DNA from: Luteolibacter sp. LG18
Lineage (GTDB): Bacteria > Verrucomicrobiota > Verrucomicrobiia > Verrucomicrobiales > Akkermansiaceae
Assembly: GCF_036322585.1 (NCBI RefSeq)
Contig: NZ_AP024600.1
Location: 3,472,001-3,536,000, forward strand
Length of the DNA: 64,000 nucleotides
Direction: 5' to 3'
Part shown: piece after piece, positions 28,686 through 39,500 of the stretch
Layout: every line of letters begins with the position of its first letter
Numbering within the stretch: the first letter of the stretch is position 1
Made by a program: the position numbers and the translations under genes
Notes under the pieces: model-generated
Seen by the model: the letters and a program-made list of their open reading frames with translations, nothing else
Told to the model about the DNA's origin: nothing
Databases searched by the model: none

Positions 28686-30440
28686 TCATCGCGTGCTCCG
28701 CGCGTACATTCCCAGGGTGGCTCCCACGAAGCCGCCTGCGGAGCCGGTGCTCAGGATGCTGCCGTCCACGCCCGCTTTCAGGACCTTCCACTCGCCGTCT
28801 TTGGTGACGCGGTAGGAGAAGGTCTGGTCCTTGCCATCGCCTTCCATGCGGAAGGTGATCGCCTTCGCGTTCTCCGGCAGGGTTTCACTGGCCAGCGTTT
28901 CAGCGGAGGTGTTCTTGGTGCGCTGTTCGAGGAAGACGCTGCGCGGCTTGCCGGGCTCGGTGTGCACTCCGAGGAAGAAGTAGTTGGTGTCGTTCTGCAG
29001 CGCGGCCAATCCGGCATCGCCAGCCGTGGCGGCGGGGTTCAGCACCAGCGTGGTGGAGGCGCTGTAGCGGACGTGCTGCAAGCGGCGCGCGACGAACGAC
29101 GGATTGCCGTTCGCGGCCGGGTCGGGTTTGTCGATCGAGTGCAGCGCCACCGGGCGTGGCGCGATCATCAGCGAGCCGGGCTTCGCCGTGAGCGACCACC
29201 ACGGCTCGCGCGGCGTGCGCAGGAAGAACCACTGCTGGCCGAGTTCCTTGCCGTTGAAATCGTCATGCACGGAGAAACTGCCATTGAGCGGTGTCTTCGC
29301 GGGTGCGGAGGGTGGAAGGTTCGGGCGCTTCACGTTCCGCGGCAGCGGCACGCCGGGTTTCAAGATCATCGGCCAGTCGTTCTCCCAGGTGACGGGGAGC
29401 AGGTAGGTTTCGCGGCCGAGATTCGAGTAGCCACCCCCGTAGGGCCGCACACCGAGGAACACCGCCCACCATTCGCCATTCGGCGTTTCCACCAGATCGG
29501 CGTGGCCGAGGCAGGTCACCGGGTCCGGGCGATTCGGATCCATGTCCCGCTGGGTGAGGATCGGATTGCCAGGGAAGGGGACGAAGGGTTCGGCGAGGGA
29601 TTTGGTCCGGAGGATGACCTGCGAATGGTTCGGGCCGGTGCCGCCTTCCGCGGCGCAGAGGTAGTACCAGCCGTTGCGCTTGAAGAGGTGCGGGCCCTCG
29701 ATCCACGCGGGCTTCTTGCTGATGTCGACGCCGCCGTTGACCACGATGCGGCCGTTCTTCACCGATTGGGTTTTCGCGTCGAACTCCCACAGCCAGATCG
29801 CGCGGTGGCCGTCGTAGAGCGGCTTCTTGTCCGGCGGGTTGCCGTTGTGGACGATGTAGGCGCGGCCGTCGTCGTCGAAGAAGAAGGACGGGTCGATGCC
29901 GTCGAGCGGCAGCTTCACCGGCTCGGACCACGGGCCCGCCGGGTTCTTCGCGGTGACGTAGAAGTTGCCGATGCCGTACACGTTGGTCGTGATCATGTAA
30001 AAGAGACCGTCGTGATACTGGATGGCGGGAGCGAAGATGCCGCAGGACACCGGCAGGCCGTCCACGTCGAGCTGGGACGGGCGATCGAGGATGTGCCCGA
30101 TCTGGTTCCAGTTCACCAGATCGGTGCTGTGGAAGATCGGCACGCCGGGGTAGTAGGAGAAGGTGGAGTTGATGAGGTAGAAGTCCTTGCCCGCGCGGCA
30201 GATGCTGGGGTCCGGATAGAAGCCGGTGAGGATCGGATTGTGGAACGCGCCGGGCTTCGGCGGGGTCTGGTCGAAGACCGGATCGCTGCCCTCGTAATCG
30301 AACGAGGTGAACTCCGCCCAACCGGCCACCGCGCCGCCTTTGGTGGTTTCCGCCAAGACCGGTGGCGTGAATGGCACGATGACCAGCGCCAACGCGAGCG
30401 ACTGGAGGAGACGGTGGGTGGGGAACTTCGGGAAGATCAT
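28686..30440 (-). CDS. Secreted GH43 beta-xylosidase / arabinofuranosidase
   Basis: This 584-residue protein has a signal peptide (cleavage after VLA, about residue 30), then a GH43 five-bladed beta-propeller. The general base is D77 in GFYPDPS, a second Asp is in GIDPSFFFDDDG, and the acid Glu is in WIEGPHLFKRNGWYYL. The C-terminal part from about residue 385 is a concanavalin-like domain of the GH43 C2 type. It should remove xylose or arabinose from xylan fragments outside the cytoplasm. It is the last gene of a minus-strand unit of GPH symporter, GH10 and GH43, with a 66-bp gap to GH10 that contains a LacI-type operator. Confidence 0.94.
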   Translation of the reverse strand: MIFPKFPTHRLLQSLALALVIVPFTPPVLAETTKGGAVAGWAEFTSFDYEGSDPVFDQTPPKPGAFHNPILTGFYPDPSICRAGKDFYLINSTFSYYPGVPIFHSTDLVNWNQIGHILDRPSQLDVDGLPVSCGIFAPAIQYHDGLFYMITTNVYGIGNFYVTAKNPAGPWSEPVKLPLDGIDPSFFFDDDGRAYIVHNGNPPDKKPLYDGHRAIWLWEFDAKTQSVKNGRIVVNGGVDISKKPAWIEGPHLFKRNGWYYLCAAEGGTGPNHSQVILRTKSLAEPFVPFPGNPILTQRDMDPNRPDPVTCLGHADLVETPNGEWWAVFLGVRPYGGGYSNLGRETYLLPVTWENDWPMILKPGVPLPRNVKRPNLPPSAPAKTPLNGSFSVHDDFNGKELGQQWFFLRTPREPWWSLTAKPGSLMIAPRPVALHSIDKPDPAANGNPSFVARRLQHVRYSASTTLVLNPAATAGDAGLAALQNDTNYFFLGVHTEPGKPRSVFLEQRTKNTSAETLASETLPENAKAITFRMEGDGKDQTFSYRVTKDGEWKVLKAGVDGSILSTGSAGGFVGATLGMYARSTR

Positions 30441-30461
30441 GGAAATCGAAAAATGGCTTGA

Positions 30462-30475
30462 ATGGAACGTTTAAT
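30462..30475 (-). promoter_or_regulatory. LacI-type operator, degenerate copy (GH43)
   Basis: ATGGAACGTTTAAT lies 22 bases upstream of the GH43 start. The right half-site TTTAAT and central CG match the other five copies; the left half is degenerate. Confidence 0.55.
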
Positions 30476-30506
30476 GATCGGGTTTGCCGCAAGGCGGTGC
30501 CGGGAC

Positions 30507-31616
30507 TCAGCGGCGGGGGGCCACCAGCGCCTGGAACGCGGGCTTCGGCTTGCACGCGCGGTCGAACAACAGCGGGTGGCTGGTGCGGCCCCGGATCGGC
30601 CAATCGTTCAACCACGATTCGCCATCGCACAGTCCCCAGAGGGTCACGCGGGTCACCACACCGGGATGTTTCAGATACACCGCGAAGAGCTCGGCGTAGC
30701 GGCGGGCGAGCGCCTCCTGGACGTTGGCAGGCAGCCCGTTGGTGTAGGGATTGAGCGCCGGGTCGGCGGCCTCGTTGCGGGAAACATCGGCGCTGGTGTT
30801 GTGGCCGCGCGCGGGCAGCACATCCACGTCCAGCTCGGTGATCATCACCTTGAGCCCGGCCTGGCCGAAGGCGGTGATGGTTTCATCGAGCATGGTGGCG
30901 GGCGGCCAGGTGAGGCTCACGTGATCCTGGATTCCCACGCCCGTCACCGGCACTCCGGCGGCCTTGAGCTTCTTGAGCAGGGCGATCGCGCCGTCGCGCT
31001 TCTTGCCGCCCTCGATGCCGTAGTCGTTGTAGTAAAGCTGAGCCGCCGGATCGGCCTCGTGGGCGAATTGGAAGGCCTTCGCGAGGTAGTCCTCGCCGAT
31101 GATCTTGAGCCACGGCGACTGGCGCAACGTGCCGTCCTCCTCCAGTGCCTCGTTGACCACGTCCCAGCCTTTCACGCGGCCCTTGTAGCGGCCCACCACC
31201 GTCTGGATGTGCTTTTTCATCCGCGCCAGCAGCGTCTCGCGGTCCACCGGATTGCCGGCCGCATCCTTGAACAACCAGCCCGGCACCTGCGAGTGCCACA
31301 CCAGCGTGTGGCCGATGGTGAACATCCCGTTGCGGGTGCCGAAGTCCACGTAGCGGTCGGCCTGCTCGAAGTGGAACTCGTTTTCCCGTGGCTGGAGCGC
31401 GTCCCACTTCATCACGTTCTCGGGCGTGATGCTGTTGAACTGGTTCGCGATCAACGCGGCCTGGGTGGCATTGGCCCCCGTGAACTGGTGCGGGCGGACC
31501 GCCACGCCCACCAGCAGGCGGTTCTTGAAGGCATCCTTGAGCGTGGCCTGCGCGAGCGCGGGCATGGCGGAGAGGCCCAGCCCGGCGGCGGCCATCATGA
31601 CGACGTGGATTCTCAT
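30507..31616 (-). CDS. Secreted GH10 endo-beta-1,4-xylanase
   Basis: This 369-residue protein has a signal peptide (cleavage after ALA, about residue 22) and a single GH10 (beta/alpha)8 barrel. The catalytic acid/base is E156 in WDVVNEAL and the nucleophile is E261 in ITELDVDV. Substrate-site hallmarks NVMKWD and HTLVWHSQ are intact. There is no carbohydrate-binding module, so it is a minimal secreted xylanase that cleaves the xylan backbone. It starts 28 bp after the symporter gene and precedes GH43, forming a compact xylan-use operon. Confidence 0.96.
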   Translation of the reverse strand: MRIHVVMMAAAGLGLSAMPALAQATLKDAFKNRLLVGVAVRPHQFTGANATQAALIANQFNSITPENVMKWDALQPRENEFHFEQADRYVDFGTRNGMFTIGHTLVWHSQVPGWLFKDAAGNPVDRETLLARMKKHIQTVVGRYKGRVKGWDVVNEALEEDGTLRQSPWLKIIGEDYLAKAFQFAHEADPAAQLYYNDYGIEGGKKRDGAIALLKKLKAAGVPVTGVGIQDHVSLTWPPATMLDETITAFGQAGLKVMITELDVDVLPARGHNTSADVSRNEAADPALNPYTNGLPANVQEALARRYAELFAVYLKHPGVVTRVTLWGLCDGESWLNDWPIRGRTSHPLLFDRACKPKPAFQALVAPRR

Positions 31617-31644
31617 GGGGAGGTTCGGGAAAGGGGAGGGGCGA

Positions 31645-33159
31645 TCAGGCGGCGGCGGGCGCGGCGTCTGCGCGGCGGCGCGCGAGTTCGTCGGCCATTT
31701 CCAGCGTGGCGCGCTTGTTCAGCCGGTAGGCCAGCAGCAGCGCGGTGCAGAGGGTGAACATCACGCCGACCGCCAGGGTGGAGGTCACATGATAGCCGGT
31801 CACGGCGTCCGTGGCCTCCGGGTGCTTCGTGTCGTAGTGGAAGACGCCGGACATGATCCACAGGAACGAGGCCGAGCCGAGCGCTAGCCCCGCCTTCAGG
31901 CAAAAGCCGATCGTCGCGAACACCATGCCGGTGAAACGCCGGCCGGTGACCAGTTCCGAGTAGTCCGCCACGTCCGCGAAGATCGCCCAGATCAGCGGGA
32001 CCGTCGGCGCGTAAACCAGCGAACCGAGCACCGTGAGCACCAGCATGCCGGTGACCTGGTCCGGCTTGAGCAGGTAGAACGCGAAGGCGTTCACGGCGGA
32101 GAGCGCGAACCCGGCCACGGCCACCGCCTTCTTGCCGAAACGGCGTGCGAAGGAGGCGGAGGCCAGGATGCCGAGGATCATGGTCAGCGTGCCGATCATG
32201 TTCGCGAGGCTGTTGAAGACGTCGGCGATGTTCGAGGCGGCGAGGTTGTCGCGGGTGCCGTGGACGATGTAGCCCAGCGATTCCAGCAGGCCGCCGGGTT
32301 TCGGCGCGCCCTCCGCCAGCGCGGGCGCGGTGAGGCCGAGGCGGGCGAGGAAGTCGAACATCGCCGCCTTGTCCGTGAACTGGTGGTAGTAGTTGTAGAG
32401 CGCGCCGCCGCGGAACGAGAGGATGGCGAAGTGGACCAGTGTCATCAGCGCCATCACCCGCCACGGGCCGTTCTTGAGCAGGTCCACGAAGTCCTGCTTC
32501 GGCGGCGTGTGGGTTTCCGCCACCGGCTGGATGCGCTCGCGGGAGGTGAAGAAGGTGATCAGGAACAACACCAGGCACACCACCGCCCAGATCGTCATCG
32601 TGACCTGCCAGCCGTGCTGGCGGTCATGGCCCTCCGAAAACCGCGCCACCAGCGGCAGCGTGAAGCCGCCGACGATGAACTGGGCGATGTTCACCGCGAT
32701 GAAGCGGAACGAGTTCAGTTTCGCGCGCTCGTTCAGGTCCGCCGTGATCACGCCGCCGAGCGCCGAATACGGCATGTTGTTCATCGAGTAGAGCGTCATC
32801 AGCAGCATGTTGGTGATGACGGCGTAGGCCACCAGCGGACCGGCCTTCCAGCCGGACGGGGTGGTGTAGGCCAGCACCATGACCACGGCCCATGGCACGG
32901 CGGTCCACAGGATCCACGGCCGGAATTTCCCCCAGCGGGTGTTCGTGCGGTCCGCCAGCACGCCCATGATCGGATCGAAAATGGCATCCCACAGCCGCGG
33001 CCACAGCAGCACCGAGGCCGCCGCGCTGGCGGTGAGCCCGAACACATCCGTGTAGAAGTTGAGCTGGAACAGGATCATCGTCATGAAGACGAAGTTCGCA
33101 GCCGCGTCCGCCGCGCTGTAGCCGGCCTTCTCGATGAAGGTGAGTTTCGGGGTGCTCAT
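31645..33159 (-). CDS. GPH-family sugar:cation symporter
   Basis: This 504-residue membrane protein of the major facilitator superfamily, glycoside-pentoside-hexuronide (GPH) group, has about 12 transmembrane helices. The family signature around WDAIFDPIMGVLADRTNTRWGK (split here as DPIMGVLADRT and RWGKFRPW) is intact. It probably imports xylosides or xylo-oligosaccharides with Na+ or H+. The ATG at 33159 (MSTPKLTFIEKAGYS) was chosen because the longer upstream frame lacks family similarity. It is the first gene of the symporter-GH10-GH43 operon, with a LacI-type operator 123 bp upstream. Confidence 0.94.
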   Translation of the reverse strand: MSTPKLTFIEKAGYSAADAAANFVFMTMILFQLNFYTDVFGLTASAAASVLLWPRLWDAIFDPIMGVLADRTNTRWGKFRPWILWTAVPWAVVMVLAYTTPSGWKAGPLVAYAVITNMLLMTLYSMNNMPYSALGGVITADLNERAKLNSFRFIAVNIAQFIVGGFTLPLVARFSEGHDRQHGWQVTMTIWAVVCLVLFLITFFTSRERIQPVAETHTPPKQDFVDLLKNGPWRVMALMTLVHFAILSFRGGALYNYYHQFTDKAAMFDFLARLGLTAPALAEGAPKPGGLLESLGYIVHGTRDNLAASNIADVFNSLANMIGTLTMILGILASASFARRFGKKAVAVAGFALSAVNAFAFYLLKPDQVTGMLVLTVLGSLVYAPTVPLIWAIFADVADYSELVTGRRFTGMVFATIGFCLKAGLALGSASFLWIMSGVFHYDTKHPEATDAVTGYHVTSTLAVGVMFTLCTALLLAYRLNKRATLEMADELARRRADAAPAAA

Positions 33160-33281
33160 GCGTGGGTTTGAAAAAATCGGAACGAACGTCGACGCCCTGC
33201 CATCATGGATCGAACGGCGCGCCAACGGAAGCCGGGATGACTACGGCTATTCCGTGTTTTGGCCGGTCGGCGCAAGGAAAA

Positions 33282-33295
33282 ATAAAACGTTTAAT
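33282..33295 (-). promoter_or_regulatory. LacI-type operator (symporter-GH10-GH43 operon)
   Basis: ATAAAACGTTTAAT, with the PurR-like core AAACGTTT, lies 123 bases upstream of the symporter ATG in an AT-rich promoter region. It differs at one base from the copies at 43393 and 58879. Confidence 0.75.
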
Positions 33296-33321
33296 TTGCG
33301 GGCGATCTTTCATGGGGAGAG

Positions 33322-33428
33322 GTAGCGCGAAGCTTGGCTTCGCGTGCGGGTTGCAGTCCTTGGCGATGAAGGGCGTCCCCCTTCCCCATCGGGCCGCCCG
33401 CCGCACACGAAACCAAGCTTCGCGCTAC
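33322..33428. repeat. Long imperfect inverted repeat (REP-like element)
   Basis: Two 28-bp arms (33322-33349 and 33401-33428) are inverted copies beginning GTAGCGCGAAGCTTGG and matching at 25 of 28 positions. They enclose 51 GC-rich bases. The element lies in the gap between the symporter promoter and the terminator of the giant enzyme gene. It looks like an interspersed palindromic element; no transposase or target duplication is visible. Confidence 0.6.
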
Positions 33429-33470
33429 AAAAAGAACCGCCATGGAGCAAACCTACCAGCTCCATGGCGG
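33428..33470 (-). terminator. Rho-independent terminator of the GH43-GH5 gene
   Basis: On the minus strand an 11-bp perfect stem (CCGCCATGGAG with CTCCATGGCGG) and a 12-nt loop are followed by TTCTTTTTG. It lies 38 bases after the stop codon at 33508. Confidence 0.9.
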
Positions 33471-33507
33471 TCCGGGCTTCCCACACTCGTGGGAAATCAT
33501 CGTCTTT

Positions 33508-36500
33508 TCAGGGAATCACGCGGATCCGGTAGAACCGCTGCGGGGCCTCGGGATCGACGGGCATGGTGAGCGTGAGGTCGCCGCCGGTGCCAGCCACCGG
33601 GCTGCCGTAATCCAGCCAGACCGCGAGGTCGCCGCTGTACTGGAGCTGGTAGTGGTGCGCGGGAGCCGAGTCCTTCATCGTGACCCCGGCCTGACTGCTG
33701 GCAAGGGCCAAGCCTGGAGCGAGCAATTCTCGGGCACTGATGGCCACCGGGGGTAGCGCCGCTAGCGCCGCCTGCGGCCCGTGGCCGGACAGCACCGACA
33801 CCGCGGACGCGCTCAGGGCCGTACCGTAGATCCGGAACTCATCGAGCGCCCCATCAAGGTAGGGATCGGGCCACTGCGACTTGCCGAGGTAGTTCGCGGT
33901 GGTGTTGCCGAGGCTCGACGGGCTGAGTGTCATGGCGGTGTTCGTGCCCACGGCGGTGCCGTTCACATACAGCGTGCCGGTGTTGCCGGAGCGCGTGACC
34001 GCGAGGTGGGTCCACGTGCCGGTGGCGATGGCGGCGTTGCCGTCGATGATCTGCTCGCCGGTGGATGGCGTGCGAATCGCGAAGCGCGGCGCGCCCGCGG
34101 GTCCGTTCGGGGTGAGGAACAGGTAATTGTTCGTGCCGGTGCCGATGTCGAACACGCGCGCCCAGGTGGAGCCGGTATCGAGCTTCACCCATGCGGCGAG
34201 CGTGAAATCGCCGAGTCCGTTCACCACGCCCGCGGGCAGGGTGACGTGGTCGTCGCTGCCATCGAGGTTCACCGCGTTGCCACTGTTGCCCGCGATCCAC
34301 GCCGGTCCATTGACCAGCGTCCCGTTCCAGCCATTGCCGGTGGTGTCCGACGCGGTGGTGCCGCTGGTTTCATCGAAGGCCAGCCGCGCGCGCAGGCCCT
34401 GGGTGGTTTCCAAGACCTCGGTGGCGCTGAAGGCCCGCGGATAGACGCGGAACTCATCGATCGCACCGTCGAAATACGGATCGGCCCACTGCGACCTACC
34501 GAGGTAATTCGCGGTGGTGTTGCCGAGGCTCGACGGGCTGAGCGTCATGCCGGTGTTGGTGGCCACCGCCACGCCATTGACATACAGCGTGCCGGTGTTG
34601 CCGGAGCGGGTGATGGCGAGGTGCGTCCACGCGCTGGTGGAAAGGGCCGCCGCGCCATCGAGGATCTGCTCGCCGGTGGAGGGAGTGCGGATTGCGAAAC
34701 GCGGCACGCCGCCGGGTGTGGCCGCCGTCAGGAACAGGTAATTGTTCGTCCCGGTGCCGAAATCGAACACGCGTGACCACGTGGCCAGCGTGTCCGGTTT
34801 CACCCACACCGAGATCGTGAAGTCGGTGAGGCCGCCCACCACGCCGTTCGGCAGCGTCACATGGTCGTCGCTGCCATCGAGGTTCACCGCGTTACCGGAT
34901 CGCCCCGCGCTCCACGCCGCGCCATTCACCAGCGTCCCGTTCCACAGGCTGCCGAACGTATCGGCCGCGGTGGTGCCGCTGCCCTCATCGAACTTCAGCC
35001 ACAGCGGGCGAGGTTGCAGCAGGCAACTCCCCGCCGCGACCAGCGATGGCGATCCGGTGCCGGTGGAATTCTCCGCCGCCACCGTGTAGTAATACACCAC
35101 GCCCTCCGTCACCGCGGTATCGGTGAAGGTCGTGCGCGGCACCGCGCTGGCGATCACCGTGAACGGTCCACCGCTGGTGGTCGCGCGCTGCACCGTGTAG
35201 CCGGTCGCCCCCGTCACCGCGGGCCAGGTTAGGACGACCTGAGCGTTCCCCGCGGTGGTGCCCACGCTGGCCGGGGCATCCGGCAACGGTGGGTGTTCGG
35301 TGAGGTGGCGGACATCGGCGGGAGTCAGCGCGTTGCCGTAGAACCGGAAGTCATCGACGCGCGCGTTGAGGTAGGGATCGGAATACTGCGACCGTCCGAC
35401 GTAATTCAGCGTGGTGGTGCCCAGCATCGCGGGCGTCAACGTGATGGCCCCGTTGTTGCCCGCTTCCTCGCCGTTGATGTAGAGGCTGCCCTTGCCGTTC
35501 TTCAGGGTCACCGCCACGTGGGTCCAGGTGCCGGTGGGAATCGCCGCGTTGCCCTCGATGACCTGCTCGCCCGTGCCGGTGGTGATGGCGAAACGCGGGC
35601 GGTTGTTCGGCCCGGTGGGGGACAGATACATGTAGTTCGTCGTGCCGGTGCCGAAGTCCAGCAGGCGCATCCAGCCCGAGGACCCGTTGAGGTAGATCCA
35701 TGCCGCCGCGCTGAAGTCGGTGACGCCGCTGGCGATCCCCGCGGGCAGGGTGACGTGGTCGTTGCTGCCATCGAGGTTCACCGCGTTGCCGATCGTGCCG
35801 GTCGTCCAGATCGGGCCGTTGACCAGCGTGCCGTTCCAACCGTTGCCGGTGGCATCCGCCGCGGTGGTGCTGCTGGTTTCGTCGAACTTCAGCCGCGCGA
35901 TCAATCGCGCCGCGGAGGCCTCCATGCTCGGCAGGCTCTCGCCTCCAGCGCCTACCGCCGTGACGACGTAGTAGTAGGTCGTGCCGCTGCTCACGGTTGT
36001 GTCCGTGTAGCCGGTGGTGGTCACGCCGGTGGCGAGGGTCGTGTAGGGACCGCCCGAGGTGGTCGAGCGCTTCACGTTGTAACTGGTCGCGCCGGGAGCC
36101 GCCGACCACGTCAGGCTCACCTGGGTCGAGGAAACCTGCGTCGCGTTCACGTTGGCGGGAATCGCGGTGGCCGCGGGGGCCAACACCGCCCATTGCTGGT
36201 TCGGGCTGGTGAAGTCGTCATGGAGCCGTGCCTGCACGCCATCCGCGGTCGATCCGCCGGGAATGCCGACCGGCACGCCGCTGCCCGCGGGCGCGATGGT
36301 GAAGTAGCCGTCCGCACCGGGCGTGACCAGGTAGCGCTGCCAGTTCGCATCCGCGGCCCACCACCAGGTGAACCCGACCGCGTCGCCGTTCAAGCTGCCG
36401 CCGCCATTCCAGCTCCAGCCGTTGGAGGCCGCGGTGATCTTGTACTCGCCACCGCCGAGGTGCTGGAGCGTCCACTGTTGGCTGGTCGTACCGGTGTAGG

Positions 36501-39500
36501 CATTCTGCACCACACCCACCGAGGTGTTGCCCTCCAGCGCCTTGCCGGTGGCCCGGTTCAGGAACTTGTAGGTGCCATCGGCGATCGCACCGGTGGACGA
36601 CGGCGTGAATTCGATCCAGTTCAGGTTGAAGCCCGCGCCGGTGAAGCTCACGCGGATCACCTGCTGGCCCGCGCTGAGGCGCACCGTCTTGTTCACCGTG
36701 CTCCACGTTTGCCAGCCACCGGTGTTCGGCACCGCGATGCTGCCGCTCACGTCCACGCCGCGCGCGGAGACCTGCATCGTCGAGGTCGTCACGCTGGCCA
36801 CGCGCAGGCCGAGGTTGTAATCGCCGGCTTCGGTGACCAGCACCGTGTATTCCAGCCACTCGCCGTTGTTGGTCCAGCCGATGTCGTATCCGCCGCCGGT
36901 GTCCGCGGTCGCTTCGATGTCCACGCCCTCCGCGCGGTACTGGCCGCCCCATTGGGTGCCGTTGTCCGCGTCGTGGTAGCCGACATCCTGGCCGCCGGTG
37001 TCGAACTCCTCGGCCTCCAGCCGCAGGGTGCCGACCAGCGTGTTGCCGGTGAAACCGGGCGTCGCCCGAGGCACGCCGCCATTGCCATGCACGCCGCGCA
37101 GCTTCGGCCAACTGCCGAAGTCGGGAACCCACGAGATCCCCGCGCGATCGACCGGTGTCTGGTAGCGCGCCGTTTCCAGAAACTCCTGGCCGAGTGGCAG
37201 GAAGGTCAGCCACGATATGCCGAGCCGCTCCAGGTTCGCGGTGAGCTCCACGTCCTGCGACCAGAGCGATCCGTTGCCCCACGGCATGCCGGTGAACTCG
37301 GTCATGAAACACGGATAGCCCGCGGCCCGGATCGTTTGCAGGGACTTGGTCGTGGTCGCGCTGCCGGCGTAGCCATGGAAACCCACCGCCGTTTTCGTCC
37401 AGTCGACATTGGCCGCCGTGGACACCGTCTGGATGTCCGCCACGGCCTCCGCGCCGCCGCCGAGCACCGCGAAGGTGAACAGCAGCACCGGCGTGTCAGG
37501 CGCCGCCGCCCGGATCGTGTTGTAGGCGTCCACCTCCATGTTCAGCGTCGCCTGCGAATACGGTGCGCCCCACGCGTAGGGCTCGTTGTGCACCTCGTAG
37601 ATCACGTGCGTCTCGTTCTTGTAACGCGCCGCGTAGAAGGCCCAGAAATCATGGGCATACTGGGCGTTGTTCGCGCCGTTGTTCGCCCCGTTGCCGATGG
37701 TGAGGATCAGATAGAGACCGGCGTCCCGCGTCATCTGCACCATCTGGTCGATGCGGTCCACTGCGTAGCCCGGCGCGGTGCTGCCGGTGGCCGGATAGTT
37801 GATGTCGAAACATTCGCCGTAGAGGTGGATGGCGTTCGCGCCGAGATACTTCACCGCCTCGATCTGGCCGGACGATGGGGCCGGGCCCCACTCGGTGGAG
37901 GCGAAGGGACCGCGCAGCAGGTGGCCGTTGTCCGCCACGAAGGTGGAGCCCGCCGGATTGAGCTTCGGCCGACCGCGCTGCGCGCCGAGGAATTCCGCGC
38001 TGCCGGTGAAGGTGAATGAATCCACGTCCACGTAGCCGCTGCTCGACGCGGTGTTCGGGTTGTAACAGAACATCGCGAACTGGTCGCCCTGGAACGTGCC
38101 CGAGCCACCCCAGCCCCACTCCAGCGCATACTGGCCGCCGAGCTGGGTCCAGGTGGTGCCGTCCCCGCTGTAGGAGCAGACCGCGCGGTTTGTTTGGAAA
38201 TCCAAGTCCGTGCGCAAGTAGAGCGTCGTCCCGCTGAAGGGCACCGAGGTCACCCGGGTGTCCGGCACCAGCGTGGCGTCGAGGTTGGTGACCACCTCCA
38301 TGTTCAGGAAGCGGTTGCCGCTGCCATCGGTGGTCACGTAAATATGACCGTTGTGCATGCCCAGCGTGCCGAAACCGCAGATGTCCCCGGCCTGCAGGTG
38401 GCTGAGATCCAGCTTCACCACGCCTCGGCTCTGCGGGCCCTGGCCCTTTTGCGTGAGGGTGTTCCGCGCCGTCCAGAAACCGGCGGCCTGGGTCGGCTTC
38501 AACCGCAGGTAACCGCTGCGCTCGGTCAGCGACCAGCGCGTGTTGTCCGGGTTGTGGTTCCACAGCCACTGGAGGCCAAGCGTGGAGCTGCTGAAGTCAT
38601 CGGACGTCGCTGGTTGCATCAGCGGCTTGCCCGCCACCGGCTTCGTCGCCGTGGCCGGGACTTGGTTCGGTGCGGCGGGCGTGCCCCACACCGGCCAGTT
38701 GTTGTCCCAATACACCGGGCTGATGTAGGTCATGCGGCCGACCGCGCCGGAGTCCCGCATGATGAAGCCCTGCCAGGTGCCGTCCGCCATGTCGACGATC
38801 GCCCCCTGGTGACCGCCCTGCGACTCGGTCAGGTTCACGATCGTCTCGTAGGGGCCGTAGATGTTCGTCGCCCGCGAGCACAGCAGTTGGAACGGCCACA
38901 CCGACGGCTTCGCGTTGAAGACGTAGTAGTAGCCGCCACGCTTGATCATGTGCGATCCCTCCGCGCCCGAGGCCAGCACGTTGTCCGTCTGCGAGACCAC
39001 CTGCGAATAGGTGGAGTTCAGCTTGAGGAGCGTCTGGTTGCCGCCGCCGCAGATGATGTAGCCGGTGCCATCGTCATCGATGAAGAACCCCGGATCGTAG
39101 GCCGGCCGGTCGAGCTGGTAATACTGCCACGATCCTGCCAGGTTCGTGGTGTAGTAAACCCGCGCGTTCGCATACGTCGGGTTCACCACCACGTAGAAGG
39201 TCCCGTTCCGGTAGCGGATGCTCGGGGCCCACATCCCGCCGCGGTAGGCGGCGCCGTTGACCAGGTTGAAGGCGTCGCCGCCGTCCAGCGTGGACGCCAC
39301 GTGCGAGGCGATCTCCCAGTTCACCAGGTCCTGCGAGTGCAGCACGTTGATGCCCGGGGAATTCGCGAACGTCGAGGACACCAGGTAGAAGTCGCTGCCT
39401 ACCCGGATGATGTCCGGGTCGGGGTAGTCCGCGTACAACGGCGGATTGGTGTAGGTGCCGTTGCCGTTGTCCGGCTGCCACGCGAGGGCAGGGTGGAGAC

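Noticed and set aside
33160..33507. Small gene between symporter and giant enzyme
   Set aside because: The region is filled by an operator, an inverted repeat and a terminator; the open frame runs through hairpin arms.
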